Source: WJMD01 sp964596015 (GTDB lineage Bacteria; Joyebacterota; Joyebacteria; Joyebacterales; Joyebacteraceae). Taken from it: DNA of 64,000 nucleotides. The notes under the pieces are model-generated. The model did no database searches. It had not been told where the DNA came from and worked only from the letters and a program-made list of their open reading frames with translations. The number at the start of each line of letters is the position of its first letter. Position 1 is the first letter of the stretch. Position numbers and translations under genes: made by a program. Location of the stretch: contig CAZQSB010000002.1 in NCBI GenBank assembly GCA_964596015.1, positions 1 through 64,000 of the forward strand, read 5' to 3'. This document shows, piece by piece, positions 1-8,654 of this stretch.

Positions 1-424
1 CGGTGGCCGTGGCCATCTCCGTGAACTCGCGCTCGAGGATCTGGATCCAGTCGTTGCCATAGCCGCGCGGCTGCCGCCAGCACGGGTTCTCGGTGCCGCA
101 CCACCACGTGCTGTCACCCAGATGGGCGTGTCCAGTCATGCGGATGGTGTCGTGGTGCCAGTAGTTCTCCTGCCCGAGCGTGCCGCTTCGATCGAACGCC
201 GTCCATCCGGCGTTGTCGCCGACGAGGTCGTCGAAGTCCGCGTCGAAGATCCACAGCGTGTCGAGCCTGGCACCCCTCGTCTGACTGGCCGACATGGTAC
301 CCGAACGATTCGGGTCCGGGACGCGGCTCACGAGGTCCGTGTCGAGGTCCTTCGCGAAGACCACGCTCACGGCCGCAAGCAGCATCATGACGGCTGCCAG
401 CACAACTAGAGGTGTGTTCTTCAT
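1..424 (-). CDS. Exported protein of unknown function, N-terminal part only (runs off the left edge)
   Basis: The reverse strand reads open from an ATG at 424 to the window edge (141 codons, no stop). The first 24 residues form a signal peptide (K2, then a hydrophobic core ending V-V-F-A). The mature part is rich in Trp, Asp and Gly (for example L-W-I-F-D-A-D-F-D-D and W-W-C-G-T-E-N-P-C-W-R-Q-P-R-G), which resembles the N-terminus of large exported multidomain proteins in FCB-type bacteria, but I cannot name the family. A G-rich ribosome binding site (GAGGGGGG) lies about 8 bases upstream of the ATG. It has its own promoter at 716-744. The C-terminus, where a sorting domain would be, is outside the window. 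Confidence 0.75.
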   Translation of the reverse strand, partial: MKNTPLVVLAAVMMLLAAVSVVFAKDLDTDLVSRVPDPNRSGTMSASQTRGARLDTLWIFDADFDDLVGDNAGWTAFDRSGTLGQENYWHHDTIRMTGHAHLGDSTWWCGTENPCWRQPRGYGNDWIQILEREFTEMATAT

Positions 425-857
425 TCGATCTGTCCCCCCTCAAAGTGCAGGTGATCCAGTTCATCGATCGCACATCTGCTTCTCACTCCATCCGACGACG
501 GGCGTCCTGGCGACCACCCGACCGTCGGTCGGGGTGATCGTGACGAGTGAAAAGTCTGTCTCGAAAATGCACAATCCCAGGAGCTATCGATTAGCTCTCG
601 AAATCGAGCGTCTTGAAGAAGGGCGTTTTCTCCCATTCACAAGTCCGCTCGGTCTTGCGCTCGGCAGGGGGGGTCGACAGCGCACCGCGCCTTCGCTATT
701 TCCCGACTCGGTAGTATTATACCACCACATGTGGAAGCTGTCAACGAACAAGGCGGGCGGTGCGGGAGACTTCGTCGCTTTCCTCTGTTGGGCCGTAGAT
801 TGGGTGACCTGTCGTTCGTTAAGCGGCGCGGCGCGGCGACGCGTCCTGCCATGCGGT
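425..857. other. 433-base gene-free stretch: promoter and structured leader of the leftmost gene
   Basis: No convincing ORF on either strand. It holds the minus-strand promoter at 716-744 and about 285 bases of untranslated leader before the ATG at 424. The leader contains two perfect short hairpins: 517-533 (7 bp, 3-base loop) and 581-597 (GAGCTA/TAGCTC, 5-base loop). I did not recognise a known riboswitch. No clear U-tract terminator for the gene ending at 858 was found. Confidence 0.5.
716..744 (-). promoter_or_regulatory. Sigma-70-type promoter, perfect hexamers
   Basis: On the reverse strand TTGACA (739-744), a 17-base spacer, then TATAAT (716-721), preceded by TGG, which is an extended -10. 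Both hexamers match the consensus exactly. It lies downstream of the glycosyltransferase gene and points at the exported protein starting at 424. Confidence 0.8.
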
Positions 858-3227
858 CTAGGGGGCGCTCGGCGAGAGGCTGGAGAGGAGTTCCCGAACC
901 TCGGCCGCCCGGCTCCCGCCGAGCTCCAGGTACCGCCGATAGTGATACATGGCGCGGTTCGGGTTGGCCAGATGGAACTGGTAGGTCAGTCCCAGGTTGA
1001 GATGCGCCGGAGCGTAGTTCTCGTTGATCCTGAGTTCCGACTCGTACGCTACGACGGCGGCGTCGTGCTCACCCTTCTCGCTCAGGAAGACACCGAGCAT
1101 GAAGTGACCGTTTCTGGTCGACGGGTCGATGGCGAGAGCCTGCTCGATGTGCTCGATCGCCTCGTCGAGGAGCCCCATATCCCGCTTCGCCTCAGCCATC
1201 CGTCGGAGCGGTTCCCCGGACGTCGGCGCGAGGCGGGAGGCCTCCTCGAGCCTCGCCAGCCCCTCGCGCACGCGTCCTTCCTCGATGAGTACCCCGGCCT
1301 CGGCCATGAGCGCCGATGCCGCCGGTGGTAGCCCGCCCCCGCCGCCCTCGATCGTCCCGAGGTAGAAGCGGATCTCGCGCTCCTCGACGCCTCCCCTGTC
1401 AGCCTGGAGAGCGCGCTCGAGGACGTCTTTCGCCTCGCTCTCGTGCCCCGTTCTCAGGAGAGCGATTCCCTTCTCTTTCAGAGCCCGCGCGTTCTCCGGG
1501 TCGTACGACAGAGCCGTGTCGATCTGAGCGAGCGCTGTCTCGTAGTCGCCGTCCCGCTCGAGCACGATCGCCAGGTTGATGCGGGCGTCCGTGTAGTCAG
1601 GATCGAGGCGGATGGCTTCGCGGAACATCCTGACGGCGTCCTCGTTCCGCCCCTCCTCTGCGAGGAGCGCGCCGAGGTTCAGGTAGCTCTTCTCGTACTC
1701 CGGATCGATGGAGATGGCCCGCTGGTACTCGGCCATCGCGCGATCGACCTTCCCCTGGTCCCCGTAGATCAGGCCCAGCCTGTAGTGCGACTGGGCGAAG
1801 CCGCGGCCCCGATCGATGCCGTAGAGGTTCGTGTTGACCAGAACAGCGAGAGCGACGACGGCGACGACCGGCACGGTCAGTCTCCGCCACTCCCTTTTCC
1901 TCCACCTCTCCACGAACCACATGACGGCGTACGATGCGCCGGCGATGAGCGCCGGGACCACCGGCAGGCGATATCTCGAGACGACGAAGAAGACAACGAT
2001 GGAGAAGACGTACGTCGCCACGAAGTAGACCATGAGCCTCGCCCGTCTTCGTCTCCAGGCGAGAGCGAGGCCCACGAGTCCCAACGGCGCCACGGCCGCG
2101 AACCCCGGGAGGGGCGCCGTGAGCAGGGGAGAATAGCGCTTCTGGAAGTAGTAGTTCTCGAGCTGCGGCAGCTCGTACGAGCTCATGGCGAAGACGAGCT
2201 TGCGGACGAGAAGCGCCGCCCATTCTTCCGGGTGAGCGGAGATGTACTCCGTCGCCCTGTCGTACCAGTAGGACGACACCTCCGACGCCGACAGTTCTCT
2301 GCCGGTGGCGGCCTCGGCGAGCTGCTCGCCGTCGGGATCCTCGATGATGTCCAGGCCTTCGGGCTTCTCGTAACCGCCGGTCGCGATCTCGCTGTTGCCG
2401 ATATAGAAGTTGAGACCGCCATTGGAGGTAATGGGAACGAAGTCGCCCGAGGCGGCGTAGTTCCGAACGGTGACGGGCGCGATGACCACGACGGCTCCCA
2501 GCAACAGCAGGAGCGCCAGACGGGACGGGCGGAGAACGGGGCGAGGGCTGGTCGTGCCCCTCTCCGAGGACGGGCGTCTCGTCAGAAGCCACACCGCTGC
2601 GACCGGGACGAAGACGAGCGCCGATGCCCTGCCGATGGCCGCGAGACCGAAAGTCGCCCCCGAGAGCGCGACGTAGAGCCACCGCTCCCTCGCCTCTCCC
2701 TCGACCAGCAGCACGAGCGCCGCGACGCTCAGGAAGACGAGAAGCGGCGTCATCAGCACCGAGCCGTCATAGAAGATGAAGGCGCCGTAGGACGCCGCGA
2801 TCAGCCCGGCGATGACGCCGACGCGCCGGTCGAATACCCTGCGCGCGAGCGTATAGGTGAGCACCGCCGTCCCCGCCCCGAGGATCGATTGGGCGAGACG
2901 GACCAGGAGCAGATCACGTCCGAAGAGCCTGTAGAGCCCGGCGAGGAACCAGGAGTAGAGAGGGGACATGAAGTACGCTCCCTCAATGCTCCTCCCGGAC
3001 AGCATCGCCCACGCGGTCCTGTCGTAGAACCTCGCGTCGAGCCCCAGGGTCTGGAAGAAAGGAGTGTCGCGGATCTGGAAGACGTACGCCATTCGAAGGA
3101 AGACCGCCAGTGCCGCAATGACGACCGGCCAGAACCAGGAACTGTCGTGCAGCGCGGGGCGCGCCGGTCCGGATTCTGCCGGCGTGTGCTGCGATCTCCG
3201 GCGGCTCTTCCGTGAGGTTCGTGCCAT
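858..3227 (-). CDS. GT-C fold membrane glycosyltransferase (PMT/ArnT-like) with C-terminal TPR repeats
   Basis: 789 aa. Residues about 30-450 are a polytopic membrane region of the family-39/ArnT-like type: TM1 is followed by a first external loop containing L-D-A-R-F-Y-D, the acidic loop position expected for lipid-phosphate-sugar-dependent enzymes. Many further TM helices follow. From about residue 475 to the end there are tandem TPRs (repeated A-x-x-x-Y-x-x-A-I-x-x-D-P units). The family transfers a sugar from a polyprenyl-phosphate donor at the outer membrane face; the acceptor is unknown here. AAGGAG sits just upstream of ATG 3227. Last gene of the AlkP cluster (44 bases after its neighbour), so a shared role in modifying an envelope glycan or lipid is a reasonable inference. 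Confidence 0.8.
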   Translation of the reverse strand: MARTSRKSRRRSQHTPAESGPARPALHDSSWFWPVVIAALAVFLRMAYVFQIRDTPFFQTLGLDARFYDRTAWAMLSGRSIEGAYFMSPLYSWFLAGLYRLFGRDLLLVRLAQSILGAGTAVLTYTLARRVFDRRVGVIAGLIAASYGAFIFYDGSVLMTPLLVFLSVAALVLLVEGEARERWLYVALSGATFGLAAIGRASALVFVPVAAVWLLTRRPSSERGTTSPRPVLRPSRLALLLLLGAVVVIAPVTVRNYAASGDFVPITSNGGLNFYIGNSEIATGGYEKPEGLDIIEDPDGEQLAEAATGRELSASEVSSYWYDRATEYISAHPEEWAALLVRKLVFAMSSYELPQLENYYFQKRYSPLLTAPLPGFAAVAPLGLVGLALAWRRRRARLMVYFVATYVFSIVVFFVVSRYRLPVVPALIAGASYAVMWFVERWRKREWRRLTVPVVAVVALAVLVNTNLYGIDRGRGFAQSHYRLGLIYGDQGKVDRAMAEYQRAISIDPEYEKSYLNLGALLAEEGRNEDAVRMFREAIRLDPDYTDARINLAIVLERDGDYETALAQIDTALSYDPENARALKEKGIALLRTGHESEAKDVLERALQADRGGVEEREIRFYLGTIEGGGGGLPPAASALMAEAGVLIEEGRVREGLARLEEASRLAPTSGEPLRRMAEAKRDMGLLDEAIEHIEQALAIDPSTRNGHFMLGVFLSEKGEHDAAVVAYESELRINENYAPAHLNLGLTYQFHLANPNRAMYHYRRYLELGGSRAAEVRELLSSLSPSAP

Positions 3228-3271
3228 GCAGCTCCTTCATGCTTCGCCGGCGGACACGGCGCTCGCCCCGT

Positions 3272-4639
3272 TCACTCGATATAGCCGAGCGAACGGAGCA
3301 TCTCCTTGATCTCCTCGTCGACGGGGGACTCGATGGGCTCCTCGCCCCCCGCCCTCTCGCCCGTCTCGTAGGTGTCGATCATTGTCACCGGGTGGGCGGC
3401 TAGATAGTCGTCGGTGAAGACCTCGGTCAGAACGCGGCCGTCCATGTCGCGCGCGGCCGGAAGACCGACCGCCGCGAGGAGCGTGGGCGTGATATCGAGC
3501 ACGCTGGCGCCCGAGACGGTCCCGCCCTCGCGGATGCCTGGCCCCGCGACGATCAGGAGCCCGTCCTCTCGGTGCATGTCGAACCCGATCGCCACATCCC
3601 CCTCGTATCCGTCGTAGCCTCTGTGTCCCGCGAACCCGTGATCCGAGCACAGAATGAAGATGGTGTCGTCGGTTTCGCCGTCAACGATGCCGCCGATCAT
3701 CGAATCGGCCACGACGTAGTACCCGGGGATCACCGAGCTGAACGTCTCTTCCATCTCTGGCGGACTGCCGCTCGGCCAGCTCGACGGCTCCATGTACCGC
3801 CACATGGCGTGACAGTTGATGTCCAGACCGCGGAGATAGAGAGCGCGCACGTCGGTCGGCACGGCGGCCGCGAGGCTGTCGGCGATCGCGAGGGTCGTGA
3901 GATCGCTTGCGTACGTCGCCTCGAGATTCGAGAACTCGAGCGCGACGTTCGGTTTGTCGAGATGCTCACTGCTCGCGAGAAGCCCCATTATCCTCTCGTC
4001 GGGGACATCGGCGGCGGTAACGTGACACTTCGCGACGTCATCGAGGAAGCCGGGAGGATAGACCGCCATCGCCAGCCGTCCCGCCGCCTCCTCGGAATCC
4101 GCGGCCGTGTGGCTCCAATCGAGCAAGCGGTTGATGTTCGGCGAGACCATATAGCCGTCGACCGGCTCAGCGGGCCAGGTCACCAGCCACGAGACCACGC
4201 CGACGGACATGTCCGCCGCCGACAGAATCTCCCAGAAAGCCCGCGCCTTTCGCATGTTGCCGCTGGTCGGGGTTGCGTCCTTCGTCTGTCCCTCTCCCAC
4301 CAGGAACGCCGAGATCCCGTGCTTCTCCTCGCTCTTGCCGGTGGCCATGCTCGTCCAGATGCTGGGCGACCGGAAGGGGGGAACCGAACGCAGCACTCCC
4401 GAGACGCCTCGTTCCTTGAGTCCGGCGATGTTCGGAAGTCTGCCCTCACTGATCATGGCGTCGACGCGGTCCCAGTCGAGACCGTCGACGCCGATGAGAA
4501 CGACGCGCGGCGGAGACCATGTCGCGACCCCGCCGCGGTCCTCATCGCCGCCGCAGCCGGCAAGCACGAGAACGCCCGCCAGCATCAGAGCCGCCAGACG
4601 GAGCGACGCATCCCTCGCCCAACCCCTACACTCTCCCAT
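3272..4639 (-). CDS. AlkP-superfamily phosphodiesterase-like lipoprotein, copy 1 (last transcribed of six)
   Basis: 455 aa from ATG 4639; the frame is open further upstream, but the signal peptide fixes the start. Lipobox L-A-G-C gives a lipidated Cys29. The catalytic domain is of the type I phosphodiesterase/nucleotide pyrophosphatase kind: metal Asp52 in G-V-D-G-L-D-W, nucleophile candidate Ser91 in R-S-P-S-I-W-T-S-M-A-T-G, then K-H-G-I, and distal metal ligands in C-S-D-H-G-F-A-G-H and D-M-H. The substrate is unknown; family members cleave phosphodiester or phosphomonoester bonds of nucleotides, lipids or glycans. Ends with the shared tail M-L-R-S-L-G-Y-I-E. Part of a tandem array of six paralogues. 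Confidence 0.85.
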   Translation of the reverse strand: MGECRGWARDASLRLAALMLAGVLVLAGCGGDEDRGGVATWSPPRVVLIGVDGLDWDRVDAMISEGRLPNIAGLKERGVSGVLRSVPPFRSPSIWTSMATGKSEEKHGISAFLVGEGQTKDATPTSGNMRKARAFWEILSAADMSVGVVSWLVTWPAEPVDGYMVSPNINRLLDWSHTAADSEEAAGRLAMAVYPPGFLDDVAKCHVTAADVPDERIMGLLASSEHLDKPNVALEFSNLEATYASDLTTLAIADSLAAAVPTDVRALYLRGLDINCHAMWRYMEPSSWPSGSPPEMEETFSSVIPGYYVVADSMIGGIVDGETDDTIFILCSDHGFAGHRGYDGYEGDVAIGFDMHREDGLLIVAGPGIREGGTVSGASVLDITPTLLAAVGLPAARDMDGRVLTEVFTDDYLAAHPVTMIDTYETGERAGGEEPIESPVDEEIKEMLRSLGYIE

Positions 4640-4655
4640 CGTCAAGAACCCCCGT

Positions 4656-5891
4656 CTACCTGAGCGCGCGCGACAGCGCCTCGCCGTCGAAGTCGATTCC
4701 GGTCTCGATGCCGGCGGCCGCCAGCACGGTCGGCGCGAAGTCGGTGATCGAGCCCTCCGGGATCCGGACGCCCGGCGCAAGGAGCGGGCCCGAGGCCATC
4801 CAGCAACCCTCTTCGCTGTGCATGTGCTGTCCGACCTTCGGTCTGTCGTGTGCATCGAACTCGATGCCCGCGTATCCGTGATCGGCGACGAGCGCTATGG
4901 TCGTGTCCTCGCCGCACGCATCGATCAGCTCGCCGAGAAGCGTGTCGACGAACTCGTAATACTCGTCTATCGTGCCGCCGAGCGCCTCGATCTGCCCGAC
5001 GAAGAACTCCTCGTCCTCGGGCCGCGCGTCGATCCGCTCGAAGGGCTCAGGGTCCATGTAGTGCCAGAACCTCTGGGACACTGTGTTCAGGCCCTCGAGA
5101 TAGACGCAGACGACGTCGGCGTCGACCGCGCGCAATCCGCTCAGTGCCACGTCGAGGGTGCTCCTGTCACCGGCGTACGCCGCGGCGAGGCTCTTGTAGT
5201 TCTGCCCCACGAGCGCCTCGGGACCGAGCCTCGAGTCCGCGTCGATGAACCCCAGAAGGTCCTTCCGTTCGACGGCACCCGGTTCGACCACCAGAGCGTC
5301 CACGAACTCGACCCGCTCGGGGGGGTGGACACCCGCGGCGTAGTCCCCGCCGTGAGCTCGCTCGAGCACATATTGTTCGTAGGGGCTCATCATGAGGCCG
5401 TCGACGGCTTCCGCAGGCCAGGTCCCCGGCCACCCGGCCACGCAGACACGAAGCCCCTTCGAGTCCGCGATCGTCCAGAGCGTCTCCGCCTTCCGGTTCG
5501 ACGGCACGGGCTCGGGCTCGACCTGCACCTCGCGTCGGGTCACGGAGGGAACGCCGAAGCCGTGGTTCTCGGGGGTCATGCCTGTTGCGACGCTCGTCCA
5601 TGAGACACGCGGGTCCGTCGTCTTGCCGAGATTCGTGAAGGTCTGCACGGCGCCCTGATCCATGATGTTCCCGATGTGCGGGAGCCTTCCGTCGGCGACG
5701 AGACGCTCCACGATGTCGATCTCGAGTCCCTCGACGCCGAGGACGAGGAGCCGTACGTTGCCCGGTCCCGTGGCGTAGCGCTCTCGCTTTTCAGCCCGGC
5801 CGCCGGCTCCGGGTCTGAACCACACGACGGCGGCGGCGACGGCCAGAACGATGATGAGGGCAATGGTGATGCGTTCGAATCTCATCGGCAT
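4656..5891 (-). CDS. AlkP-superfamily protein, copy 2, probably catalytically altered
   Basis: 411 aa. An N-terminal hydrophobic segment (residues 8-25) without a lipobox Cys suggests a membrane anchor instead of a lipoprotein. It keeps the family fold landmarks (S-W-T-S-V-A-T-G, N-H-G-F-G, V-A-D-H-G-Y-A-G, H-M-H-S-E-E-G) but differs from the other five copies. The first metal Asp is Glu (G-V-E-G-L-E-I-D). The position of the conserved nucleophile Ser (S-P-x-I-W) is Pro (D-P-R-V-S-W). It stops at A-L-S-R-A-L-R-TAG without the L-R-S-L-G-Y-I tail. It may bind a ligand without hydrolysing it, or use another nucleophile. The gene is intact and in frame, so it is not a pseudogene by sequence. Confidence 0.8.
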   Translation of the reverse strand: MPMRFERITIALIIVLAVAAAVVWFRPGAGGRAEKRERYATGPGNVRLLVLGVEGLEIDIVERLVADGRLPHIGNIMDQGAVQTFTNLGKTTDPRVSWTSVATGMTPENHGFGVPSVTRREVQVEPEPVPSNRKAETLWTIADSKGLRVCVAGWPGTWPAEAVDGLMMSPYEQYVLERAHGGDYAAGVHPPERVEFVDALVVEPGAVERKDLLGFIDADSRLGPEALVGQNYKSLAAAYAGDRSTLDVALSGLRAVDADVVCVYLEGLNTVSQRFWHYMDPEPFERIDARPEDEEFFVGQIEALGGTIDEYYEFVDTLLGELIDACGEDTTIALVADHGYAGIEFDAHDRPKVGQHMHSEEGCWMASGPLLAPGVRIPEGSITDFAPTVLAAAGIETGIDFDGEALSRALR

Positions 5892-5921
5892 TCCTCTTCC
5901 GATCCCGTGGGACAGACCAGC

Positions 5922-7217
5922 TCACTCTATGTAACCGAGCGACCTCAGTCGCTCGCGCACCTGCTCTCTCGTCGCATCGTCGACGACGACCGGTCCCTCT
6001 CGAGAGGAACGTCCTCCTCCGTGCGACTCGACGAAGCTGATCACAGGCGCGTTCTCGAACGCCTCGACCGGCACGCGACCCGACATGTCCCGGCCGACGG
6101 GCCTCCCCGCGAGCGCCAGAACAGTCGGAGCGATATCGTAGACGGTCGCTCCCTCGATCGTCGAGCCGGGCGCAATGCCCGGTCCGTTCAGGATCACGAC
6201 TCCCTCGAGGCCATGCTGCTGAAGGAGCATGCGTTTCGGACCGTCACCGAAGTCGCCGGGCCCCCTGAATCCGTGATCGGAGCAGATGAGCACTGTCGTG
6301 TCGTCCGGATAACGTTCGAGAATGCGCGCGATCTTCTCGTCGGTGTAACGGTAGTACTCCTCGACGAGTCCGCCGAACGCCTCGGCGTACCCGACGAGGC
6401 TCTCCGACCGTTCGCCCTCCTGACTGAATGCCGGCCTGGACTCGGCGTCCATGTACAGCCAGAACGCGTGGCAGACCTCGTCCACGCCCCTGAGATAGAC
6501 ACACGTCAGGTCCGGAATCCCCTCCGAATCCAGGAGGGCCAGGGTCACGTCGACCGCCGTCTCGTCACCTGACAGCGCCTTGCTCAGAATGTGTCCGTTG
6601 TTGCCCTCGAGGCTCTCAAGCCCGAGCTCGCCGGATGTGTTCACGAAGCGGCTCATCTCGGCGACGGTGGCCGAATCCGGCGGTCTGGCATGCGCTGCCA
6701 CGAGTTCCAGAATTTCCGGCGGATAGACCTCGGCACCCGACTGGACGAGCTGACGAGGGTTCCTGACGGCCTCGGAGACCATGAAGCCGTTGACGGGCCA
6801 GGCGGGAGAAGTTACGAGCCAGGCGACCACTCCCACGGTCTGTCCCGCGTCCCCGCAGATGTCCCAGAACGCTCCCGCCCTCCACTCGGCGCTGGTGAGG
6901 TAGTGCGTGATACCGTGGTCCTCGGGAGCAAGTCCCGTCGCGATGGTGGTCCAGATGACGGGCGACGTCTCGCGTGGATCGAACGAGTGCAGTCGGCCCG
7001 ACGCACCTGACTCGATGAGCCGAGAGAACGTCGGAAGCTCACCGGCGTCGAGAAGCGGTTCGAGCACGCTCCACTCCGCTCCGTCCACGCCGATAACGAG
7101 CAGCGGACCTTCCCGCGATGCGCCGCTCAGCCTCGCGTCGCCGTCGCAGCCCGCCAGCACCGCGAGGCCTGCGAGCGCCGTGAAAGCGAGTACCGTCCTG
7201 ACGGCGGGCAAGCGCAT
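5922..7217 (-). CDS. AlkP-superfamily phosphodiesterase-like lipoprotein, copy 3
   Basis: 431 aa. Lipoprotein signal ending L-A-G-C. Catalytic landmarks: G-V-D-G-A-E-W (metal Asp), T-S-P-V-I-W-T-T-I-A-T-G (nucleophile Ser by alignment with T-P-P-A-W of relatives), D-H-G-I, C-S-D-H-G-F-R-G-P-G (second metal site) and Q-Q-H-G-L-E-G. The tail is R-L-R-S-L-G-Y-I-E. It begins 9 bases from the stop of copy 4, so the two are almost certainly co-transcribed. Most similar to copy 4 in the shared L-Y-M-D-A/I-Y-M-D-P block and the M-S-R-F/M-E-R-F-V-N/D-T block, which suggests a local duplication. Confidence 0.85.
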   Translation of the reverse strand: MRLPAVRTVLAFTALAGLAVLAGCDGDARLSGASREGPLLVIGVDGAEWSVLEPLLDAGELPTFSRLIESGASGRLHSFDPRETSPVIWTTIATGLAPEDHGITHYLTSAEWRAGAFWDICGDAGQTVGVVAWLVTSPAWPVNGFMVSEAVRNPRQLVQSGAEVYPPEILELVAAHARPPDSATVAEMSRFVNTSGELGLESLEGNNGHILSKALSGDETAVDVTLALLDSEGIPDLTCVYLRGVDEVCHAFWLYMDAESRPAFSQEGERSESLVGYAEAFGGLVEEYYRYTDEKIARILERYPDDTTVLICSDHGFRGPGDFGDGPKRMLLQQHGLEGVVILNGPGIAPGSTIEGATVYDIAPTVLALAGRPVGRDMSGRVPVEAFENAPVISFVESHGGGRSSREGPVVVDDATREQVRERLRSLGYIE

Positions 7218-7226
7218 GTTCCTCTC

Positions 7227-8585
7227 CTACTGGATGTAGCCGAGCGACCTCAGCCGCTCGCGCACCTCATCGTCGACCGGCGACTCGATCGGCGCCGCAT
7301 CGTCGGCGGCGCGCCCTCCACCATACGACGCGACGTACTCGATCGGATGCGCGGTCGCGAACTCGGCGGTCAGGGCCTCCGTGAGCACGCGCCCCTGCAT
7401 CTCGCGCGACACAGGGAAACCCGCAAGGGCCAGCATCGTCGGCGCGATGTCATAGACGGTCGCTTCATCGATCGTCACGCCGGACCTGATGCCGGGACCG
7501 CTCAGGATGACGACGCCGTCCAGCCCGTGCTGGTCCTCGCCCATCCACGGCGTCTGAGCGCCGAACTCCCCCGGACCGCGGAACCCGTGATCGGAGCAGA
7601 CGACCACCGTCACGTCGCCCGGGAAGAGGGACAGGAGCTTGCCGACCTGCTCGTCGGCATAGCGGTAGTACTCGGGAACGAGATCGTGAAGCGCCTCCGC
7701 CTGACGCTCGAGCCGCACCGAACGCTCGTCTTCCGACGCGACATCGGGTCTCGTGGCCGGGTCCATGTAGATCCAGAACCCGTGGCTGACCTCGTCCACG
7801 CCTCGCATGTAGATGCAGGTGAGATCCGGCAGATCGCCGGCTTGGAGAAGCTCTATTGACACGCCGACCACGGACTCGTCGCCGGAGAGAGCGCGCGTCA
7901 GGATGGTGCGGTTGTTGCCGTCAAGGCTCTCTATCCCGAGCTCGCTTTCTGTGTCGACGAACCGCTCCATCTCCTCCACCGTGATCGATCCGGGCGACCG
8001 GACGAACGGAGCGAGCCGGTCGGTCAGATCGTACGGGTAGACGACCCCCCTCTCCTCGCCTCCCGCCCGGAAGCGTTCGAGGTACTGGAGATGCTGGGAG
8101 ACCATGAACCCGTTGACCTCCCACGCCGGCCACGTCACGAGCCATCCGACCACGCCGACGGAACAGTCCGCCTCGCCGTAGATGTCCCAGAACGCGGGCG
8201 CCGTCCACATATTGCTTGAGAGCGGCGTCGCGCTGATGTCGCGCGAGCCCTTCGTTCCGCTCAGGAACCCCGCTACGCCGTGCTCCTCGGGCGGGAGACC
8301 GGTCGCGATCGTCGCCCAGATGACGGGCGAGCGCCGCCTGGGATCGAGCGACCGAAGCGGTCCCGACGCGCCGTTCTCTATGAGCCGGGCGAGGTTCGGA
8401 AGCTCCCCCGACTCCAGAAGCGGCTGGATGACGTCCCACTCCGCACCGTCGATGCCCAGGAGCACGATCGGAGCGTCGAGCTCCGACTCAGGACCGGCTG
8501 TCTTCTCCCTCTCACCCCCGCAGCCTCCGAAGCCTACGAGCGCAAGGAGCGCGAGCACTGTAACGATGGTCAGTCGCTGCTTCAT
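7227..8585 (-). CDS. AlkP-superfamily phosphodiesterase-like lipoprotein, copy 4
   Basis: 452 aa. Signal peptide with a lipobox-like V-G-F-G-G-C-G-G. Catalytic landmarks G-I-D-G-A-E-W-D, R-S-P-V-I-W-A-T-I-A-T-G, E-H-G-V-A-G, C-S-D-H-G-F-R-G-P-G-E and D-Q-H-G-L-D-G. Because this copy has W-A-T where others have W-T-S, the invariant hydroxyl residue of the block is the Ser of S-P-x-I-W. Tail: P-I-E-S-P-V-D-D-E then R-L-R-S-L-G-Y-I-Q. Exported and probably anchored to a periplasm-facing membrane. Substrate unknown. Confidence 0.85.
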   Translation of the reverse strand: MKQRLTIVTVLALLALVGFGGCGGEREKTAGPESELDAPIVLLGIDGAEWDVIQPLLESGELPNLARLIENGASGPLRSLDPRRRSPVIWATIATGLPPEEHGVAGFLSGTKGSRDISATPLSSNMWTAPAFWDIYGEADCSVGVVGWLVTWPAWEVNGFMVSQHLQYLERFRAGGEERGVVYPYDLTDRLAPFVRSPGSITVEEMERFVDTESELGIESLDGNNRTILTRALSGDESVVGVSIELLQAGDLPDLTCIYMRGVDEVSHGFWIYMDPATRPDVASEDERSVRLERQAEALHDLVPEYYRYADEQVGKLLSLFPGDVTVVVCSDHGFRGPGEFGAQTPWMGEDQHGLDGVVILSGPGIRSGVTIDEATVYDIAPTMLALAGFPVSREMQGRVLTEALTAEFATAHPIEYVASYGGGRAADDAAPIESPVDDEVRERLRSLGYIQ

Positions 8586-8654
8586 CTGCCATCCACCTTG
8601 TGAGCTTTGTCGAGTCTCGCGGCGCGTTGCCGATGGGCCGTGGACGCCCGGCCG

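Noticed and set aside
421..636. 71-codon minus ORF in the leader of the first gene
   Set aside because: No ribosome binding site, atypical composition, and it overlaps the start region of the exported protein.
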